Notes under the pieces: model-generated
What the model saw: the letters and a program-made list of their open reading frames with translations, nothing else
What the model was told of the DNA's origin: nothing
The model's database searches: none
Shown: positions 14,019 to 17,656 of the stretch, one piece after another
Position numbering within the stretch: the first letter of the stretch is position 1
How the letters are laid out: the number at the start of each line of letters is the position of its first letter
NCBI GenBank assembly: GCA_026785985.1
Contig: JAJAYX010000806.1
Span: forward strand, 1 to 17,656
Source: Rudanella sp.
GTDB lineage: Bacteria > Bacteroidota > Bacteroidia > Cytophagales > Spirosomataceae
Length of the DNA: 17,656 nt
Direction: 5' to 3'
Made by a program: the position numbers and the translations under genes

Positions 14019-14083
14019 TAAAAGTAGCCCACCCGTCTGCCGGAGACGATGAGCAGGCTTAGGCCCGCAGGTGACTTTAGTCA
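14019..14083 (-). promoter_or_regulatory. CRP/FNR-type site and promoter box of the outer-membrane gene
   Basis: TGACTTTAGTCA at 14072-14083 (centre 14077.5), a perfect TGAC-N4-GTCA. On the minus strand TACTTTTA (14026-14019) is the best -7 box; its last base is 58.5 bases from the centre, the same class I-like spacing as at the usp gene at 11175. The first 17 bases from 14072 match the ackA' site region at 7629 in all but two positions (TGACTTnnGTCAGGTGG). Confidence 0.6.
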
Positions 14084-14097
14084 GGTGGGGATACTAT

Positions 14098-15174
14098 TCA
14101 CCAGTTGGCCCGGCGGAGCTTGTCAGGCTGCACCACCCGGATACAACCCGTTGGCATTTGTTCGATCAGTCCATTCTGTTTGAACTCGCTCAGGATACGA
14201 ATCAGCGATTCCGTAGCCGTGCCGATCATGGCCGCCAGATTGTCGCGCGAGAGTTGAATCACGCCATCGGGCTGTTGGTCGTGCAACCGAAGCAGCGTGT
14301 CGGCCACTCGTCGGCGGAGCGAACTGTAGGCCATGCCCAACAACTGGGTTTCGCGCTCGGCGACGCGGCCCGCCAACAATTTGATAAACTGACCGCTTAC
14401 CGTCGGGTTAGCCAGCAGCAACTGCCGAAAGTCAACGTCGGGAATATAAACCAGTTCCGAATCGTCCAGCGTCACGGCGGAGTCGGGGTATTCGCCCCCT
14501 TCCAGCAGGGCGAAGTAGCCAAAAAAGTCCCCTTCCTGGTAGATACCCGTGATAAACTCCTTCCCATCGGCATTACTTCGAACGGTTTTGACTTTCCCCG
14601 ATTTTAGAAAATAAAGCCGGGTGGGTTCATCTCCTTCCGAATACACGTACTGCTTTTTCCGCACGGCATGAGTCTTCCGGTCTGCCGACAGGTTTTGTAG
14701 ATTCCCCATCTGCCGGACATCGGTCAAAAACTGGTTTAGACCGTCCTGTTGTAGATCGTATTCCGGTTTCAGGTTGGCCGGTCGGAGTGCCGCGTCGCCG
14801 ACGTTTCGGAAGCGGTTCAAGCGCCCTTCGATGGCACTGAGCAGTTCCGATTCCTCGAACGGTTTGGTGAGGTAATCGTCGGCCCCTAATTCCATACCCT
14901 TGCGAAAGTCGTTGCGTTCGATTTTGGCAGTTAGAAAAATGAAGGGAATCCCCGATAGCTGCGGGTTTTTATTGAAAATGTGCAGTACCCCGTAGCCGTC
15001 CAGCACCGGCATCATAATGTCGCAAATGACCAGATCAGGTTTATGGGCCAATGCTTTTTCGACCCCGATTTTACCGTTTTCTGCCGTGTGGACGGTGTAG
15101 CCGGTCAGTTCGAGAATCTCGGCGGTGTTTTCGCGGATGGCCTCATTATCTTCAATCAGCAGAATGGTTTTCAT
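14098..15174 (-). CDS. response regulator fused to CRP/FNR-type DNA-binding module
   Basis: 358 residues in three parts. A receiver domain (1-120) has the acidic pair Glu8-Asp9, phospho-acceptor Asp52 (VICDIMMPVLDG), Thr82 and Lys104. A cyclic-nucleotide-binding fold (about 165-275) contains VYSEGDEPTRLYFLKSGKVK and EGDFFGYFALLEGGEYPDSA. A Crp-type winged helix (about 280-348) has recognition helix GTATESLIRILSEF. Glu322 and Arg326 occupy the positions of CRP Glu181/Arg185 and FNR Glu209/Arg213, which read the GA of a TGA half-site. There are only two cysteines, so no FNR-type iron-sulphur cluster. It should be switched by phosphorylation and activate sigma-dependent promoters. The ATG lies inside the kinase gene (23-base overlap), so the pair is co-expressed. 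I infer that it binds the TGAC-N4-GTCA sites of this island. Confidence 0.93.
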   Translation of the reverse strand: MKTILLIEDNEAIRENTAEILELTGYTVHTAENGKIGVEKALAHKPDLVICDIMMPVLDGYGVLHIFNKNPQLSGIPFIFLTAKIERNDFRKGMELGADDYLTKPFEESELLSAIEGRLNRFRNVGDAALRPANLKPEYDLQQDGLNQFLTDVRQMGNLQNLSADRKTHAVRKKQYVYSEGDEPTRLYFLKSGKVKTVRSNADGKEFITGIYQEGDFFGYFALLEGGEYPDSAVTLDDSELVYIPDVDFRQLLLANPTVSGQFIKLLAGRVAERETQLLGMAYSSLRRRVADTLLRLHDQQPDGVIQLSRDNLAAMIGTATESLIRILSEFKQNGLIEQMPTGCIRVVQPDKLRRANW

Positions 15175-16768
15175 AGGGAAGCGTTAAGGTAACTGTGGTG
15201 CCTTCGTTCAATTCACTCCTCAAGTTTACCTGCCCCCCCATCAACTCCACGTAGCGGCCCACAATGTGCAGACCAAGCCCCGTACCCGGTACATTGACGC
15301 TGTTGGTGGCCCGAAAAAATCGCTCGAACAAGTGCGCTTGATCGGCCTGGGAAATGCCCACGCCCTGATCCGTAACGATGAGCGTGAGTTTATTTTCTAC
15401 GCACGTTCCGCACACGGTTACAACCGATCCCGGCCCCGAATATTTCAGGGCGTTAGACAGCAGATTGACCAGAATTTTGCGCAACAGCGACGGGTCGAGC
15501 CAAATCAGGTCAGTAGCCAACAGGTCAATAGTCACCCGTTGGTTAGGTTTTAGCATTGCCTGTATGTCGGTTATGGTCTCGGCCACCAGTTCGGCCACAT
15601 TGACCTTGGCGGGGTGGGTATCAATCTTACCCTCTTCGAGTCTGCCCACCGATAAAAACTCCTCCAGAATATCGTTCAGATGGTTCACCGATGAACGGAT
15701 ACGGCTCAGGTGCTTGTCGCATTTGTCAGGCTGATTGAGGCCGATGTACTTCTCGATCAGGGTAGCCGAGGTCTGCAACACCGTCAGTGGGGTGCGAAAC
15801 TCGTGGGAAGCCATCGACACAAACCGCGATTTCAACTCGCCCAGCCGTTGCTCGGCGGCTAATGCTTTGGTCAGTTCATCTTTCGACTGTTTCAACTGAT
15901 CGAGGGTGTTCATCAGGGCATTGGTGCGGTCGGCTACTTTCTGCTCCAGGTCGGCGTTGAGCCGCTGAATATCGTCGCGGTGGGCCAGCAGTTGCCGTTC
16001 GGCGGCTTTCTTCACGGTGGTGTCAATGATGTAGGCCACTGCGTACAATTCGTCTTCTAACCGAAAATGACTCAGGCTGATCTCAACGGGGAACACCGAC
16101 CCGTCTTTTCGCCGGGCGTGCAGATCGCGGTTGCGGCCCATTTCCCGCACCTGCGGATTCTGGTTGAAGGATTCCCGGAGTTTCTTGTGGTAATGGCTCA
16201 CGGTCATCGGCACTAAGTCCTCGACGGTCAAGGCAATTAACCCACCGGCTTCGTAGCCGAATAACTCCGTCGCCAAGTGGTTGGCCGACATCACCTGTCC
16301 CTGCTGATTACAGACCACAATGCCGATGGCGGCATACGAGAAAATGGCTTCGTACCGTCGGACGCTGTGATCCAGGTCGCGCTCGGTTTGGTGGAGCCGC
16401 CCCCGGTCGATCAGCCGGACGAGGGCATAGGGTTTGCTGTCGGCGGTAAAAGTACTGAAAATGACCTGTCCCCAGAATGTCTGACCGTCCTGCCGCCCGA
16501 TCTGAGTAGTTTCCTCGTGCTGCCCGGCCTGAATAATGCGGGCAATCAGGCTGGTTCGGTGTTCATCGACCAGTGGCTCGGCCCGCACCGAGCGCGACCG
16601 CACAGGGTCGGTCAACAGGGCCTGTTCTGAATCGAAACCCAGCAACCGCACTCCGGCCTGGTTGACGCGCACAAATTGCTCATGGGTCAGGTCGTAGATA
16701 CCGATAAAGTCGTCGCTCTTCTCGAAAAGCAAGTCGGTCAGAGCATTCGAATAAAGGTCGTTGAGCAT
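15152..16768 (-). CDS. PAS-domain histidine kinase, soluble
   Basis: 538 residues from ATG 16768; the open frame continues upstream, but those codons overlap the promoter box and look non-coding. Two PAS domains (about 10-120 and 132-255; the second is followed by a PAC-like YAVAYIIDTTVKKAAERQL) lead into a coiled-coil linker (255-310). HisKA follows with phospho-acceptor His322 in FVSMASHEFRTPL. The ATPase domain has an N box KILVNLLSNALKYS (431-444), DQGVGI (467-472) and GTGLGLHIVGRYVE (495-508). It has no membrane segment or signal peptide, so it senses something inside the cell; PAS domains of this type often respond to redox, oxygen or metabolites, which cannot be read from sequence. It is the obvious partner of the overlapping REC-CRP regulator. 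Confidence 0.93.
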   Translation of the reverse strand: MLNDLYSNALTDLLFEKSDDFIGIYDLTHEQFVRVNQAGVRLLGFDSEQALLTDPVRSRSVRAEPLVDEHRTSLIARIIQAGQHEETTQIGRQDGQTFWGQVIFSTFTADSKPYALVRLIDRGRLHQTERDLDHSVRRYEAIFSYAAIGIVVCNQQGQVMSANHLATELFGYEAGGLIALTVEDLVPMTVSHYHKKLRESFNQNPQVREMGRNRDLHARRKDGSVFPVEISLSHFRLEDELYAVAYIIDTTVKKAAERQLLAHRDDIQRLNADLEQKVADRTNALMNTLDQLKQSKDELTKALAAEQRLGELKSRFVSMASHEFRTPLTVLQTSATLIEKYIGLNQPDKCDKHLSRIRSSVNHLNDILEEFLSVGRLEEGKIDTHPAKVNVAELVAETITDIQAMLKPNQRVTIDLLATDLIWLDPSLLRKILVNLLSNALKYSGPGSVVTVCGTCVENKLTLIVTDQGVGISQADQAHLFERFFRATNSVNVPGTGLGLHIVGRYVELMGGQVNLRSELNEGTTVTLTLPYENHSAD

Positions 16769-16789
16769 ACAGTAGTGAACCGGCCTGAA

Positions 16790-16797
16790 CAAATGTA
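16790..16797 (-). promoter_or_regulatory. candidate promoter box of the kinase-regulator operon
   Basis: The minus strand reads TACATTTG, an exact TAnnTTTG match, 21 bases before the ATG at 16768. No TGA-N6-TCA site exists at 36.5 or 58.5 bases upstream, so the regulatory pair itself seems not to be under the control it is proposed to exert. A clear -33 TTTG is not visible. Confidence 0.4.
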
Positions 16798-16904
16798 AGT
16801 CGGCGTTACGGGCTAAGTTACTGTAAATCTTATGGAACGGGCGAACGGCCCGGCAAATACCGAATTGTCGGGCCGCCCCGCCCCGGACGGTCCTGGGGCA
16901 ATAA

Positions 16905-16920
16905 TCAGGTGTCCACCTGA
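16905..16920. promoter_or_regulatory. inverted repeat next to the thioredoxin-fold gene's activator site
   Basis: TCAGGTG and CACCTGA are perfect arms around TC. The right arm shares its TGA with the activator site at 16918-16929, giving three half-sites (TCAGGTG, CACCTGA, ATCAGG) in 26 bases between two divergent genes. It may be a second binding site with the half-sites in inverted order, or an overlapping operator for another protein. Confidence 0.4.
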
Positions 16921-16960
16921 CGAGCATCAGGTTGGTTGGCCGATAGCCGGGCCACCTTTG
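16918..16960 (+). promoter_or_regulatory. CRP/FNR-type site and promoter box of the thioredoxin-fold gene
   Basis: TGACGAGCATCA at 16918-16929 (centre 16923.5), in CCTGA-N6-TCAGG context. CACCTTTG at 16953-16960 ends exactly 36.5 bases from the centre, and the ATG at 16989 follows 29 bases after the box. Confidence 0.65.
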
Positions 16961-16988
16961 CCGTTATTATTTCCCCATCCCCGTGCTT

Positions 16989-17339
16989 ATGAACCCCGAC
17001 GATCCCCACCCGGTATTGCTGACTGCCCGGTCGGCGGTGTTACTGATTTTTTTTATGCCATCGGACTATATCAACCGTCCGCAATGGGTAGTTCTGGCGG
17101 CTTTGGCTGATTCCATTCAGGCTCAGTTAGGCAGTTTAGTCCGAGTGCTTCGTATTGACGAAGAGGGCCACCCTGACGTGGTACAGACGTTTACCATCAC
17201 TCAAACGCCCACGTTTGTCCTGCTCCGGCGCGGGGTCGAACTGTGGCGGCAGCAGGGTTTGTCGGATAAGGCCACGCTGGTGGGCCTGATTCGGGGGTTG
17301 CTCGCTGACGATCCGGTCAAGAATCAGCTATTGACCTGA
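16989..17339 (+). CDS. thioredoxin-fold protein lacking the CxxC motif
   Basis: 116 residues from ATG 16989 (a GTG two codons upstream is an alternative). The layout is that of a thioredoxin fold: a hydrophobic strand AVLLIFFMPSDY where thioredoxin has its active-site loop, a helix with QWVVLAALADSIQAQLG, a strand VRVLRIDEEG, then VVQTFTITQTPTFVLLRRG with the cis-proline TPTF, and a C-terminal helix. The redox-active Cys-x-x-Cys is replaced by Ser-Asp-Tyr-Ile-Asn-Arg, and the protein has no cysteine at all, so it cannot act as a disulphide reductase. A binding or scaffold role is possible. It is followed by a usp gene 62 bases downstream, has the island's activator site in front, and its stop codon TGA is a half-site of the next activator site. 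Confidence 0.8.
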   Translation: MNPDDPHPVLLTARSAVLLIFFMPSDYINRPQWVVLAALADSIQAQLGSLVRVLRIDEEGHPDVVQTFTITQTPTFVLLRRGVELWRQQGLSDKATLVGLIRGLLADDPVKNQLLT

Positions 17340-17379
17340 TGTGCGTCAGGGTTTGCGCGGGAAGACAGCCATTGCTTTG
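17337..17379 (+). promoter_or_regulatory. CRP/FNR-type site and promoter box of the last usp gene
   Basis: TGATGTGCGTCA at 17337-17348 (centre 17342.5), in a CCTGA-N6-TCAGG context. TTGCTTTG at 17372-17379 ends 36.5 bases from the centre. The ATG at 17402 is 23 bases after the box. The first TGA is the stop codon of the thioredoxin-fold gene. Confidence 0.65.
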
Positions 17380-17401
17380 CCCAACTAAAAACCTGTTTAT
17401 T

Positions 17402-17656
17402 ATGAAGACCATTCTGGTGCCGACCGATTTGAGTGAATTAGCCAATAATGCTCTCCACGTGGCCGTTGACATCGCCCGTGATTACAATGCCGAGATCCTG
17501 CTGGTGCATTACCAGCCCTTTTCAATAGCCCGCGCCAACACCGCCGAAGGCTCTTTATCCATGCTCAGTTACCTCGACGAGCAGGAAGACAATGACAAAG
17601 CCGAATTGCAGAAAATCGCCGAAAACCCGGCCTACCACGACGTTCGTATCCGTCCG
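17402..17656 (+). CDS. universal stress protein, N-terminal part (runs off the window)
   Basis: 85 residues are visible and the frame is open to the window edge. MKTILVPTDLSELANNALHV is the standard opening of a Usp domain and is closest, within this window, to the protein at 11175-12002 (MKTILVPTDLSPMTDNALSV); both continue with a strand ending in LLLH or LLVH and a segment ending in ...NPAYHDVRIRP or ...NPTYAGVTIRP. The nucleotide loops lie beyond the edge, so binding cannot be judged. It is probably again a tandem protein of about 275 residues. It has its own activator-type promoter in addition to possible read-through from the thioredoxin-fold gene. Confidence 0.9.
   Translation, partial: MKTILVPTDLSELANNALHVAVDIARDYNAEILLVHYQPFSIARANTAEGSLSMLSYLDEQEDNDKAELQKIAENPAYHDVRIRP

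Noticed and set aside
1..17656. CRISPR arrays, tRNA or rRNA genes, insertion sequences
   Set aside because: No regularly spaced repeats, no recognisable cloverleaf or rRNA segments, and no transposase motifs or terminal inverted repeats with target duplications were seen on reading.

Overview
The window looks like DNA from a GC-rich member of the Bacteroidota, probably a Cytophagales relative such as the Spirosoma group. The evidence is the protein style (tandem UspA proteins starting MKTI, a REC-CRP fusion, a hypothetical family ending in a TLEQQN motif) and promoter boxes of the TAnnTTTG type used by this phylum's main sigma factor. The taxonomic call is inference; there is no rRNA or other marker here.

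Layout: positions 1-4151 look like a replicon backbone. There is the N-terminal part of a DUF1016/YhcG-type nuclease-family gene (1-486), a non-coding stretch with two near-identical long palindromes (788-822 and 849-903) that look like partition or operator sites, a parA-parB pair (1854-2807 and 886-1857), and a divergent tyrosine recombinase (2934-4151). This suggests a plasmid, a secondary replicon or an integrated element. No replication initiator is visible.

Positions 4274-17656 are a stress/low-energy island. It holds a phosphoketolase, an acetate kinase shortened by in-frame deletions, a remnant of PEP synthase, five or six universal stress proteins (two are remnants, one runs off the window), two paralogous uncharacterised proteins of about 125 residues, a small outer-membrane-type protein with a probable 3' frameshift, a thioredoxin-fold protein without the CxxC pair, and a PAS histidine kinase overlapping a response regulator that is fused to a CRP/FNR DNA-binding module.

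The strongest new observation is regulatory. Nine sites of the form TGA-N6-TCA (mostly TGAC-N4-GTCA, usually inside CTGA-N6-TCAG) lie in or at the edge of the island's intergenic regions. Six of them sit with their centre exactly 36.5 bases upstream of the last G of an nnnnTTTG promoter box. Two sit exactly 58.5 bases upstream of such a box, two helical turns further. One is an orphan next to the deleted 5' end of the PEP synthase remnant. This is the geometry of class II and class I activation by a CRP/FNR-family protein. The obvious candidate activator is the REC-CRP fusion encoded in the same island (14098-15174), whose recognition helix keeps the Glu and Arg that read a TGA/TCA core in CRP and FNR.

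Taken together: a sensor kinase without membrane segments would phosphorylate a CRP-type regulator, which would switch on acetyl-phosphate production (phosphoketolase), universal stress proteins and associated small proteins. Several metabolic members are decaying by deletion while the regulatory sites in front of them remain.
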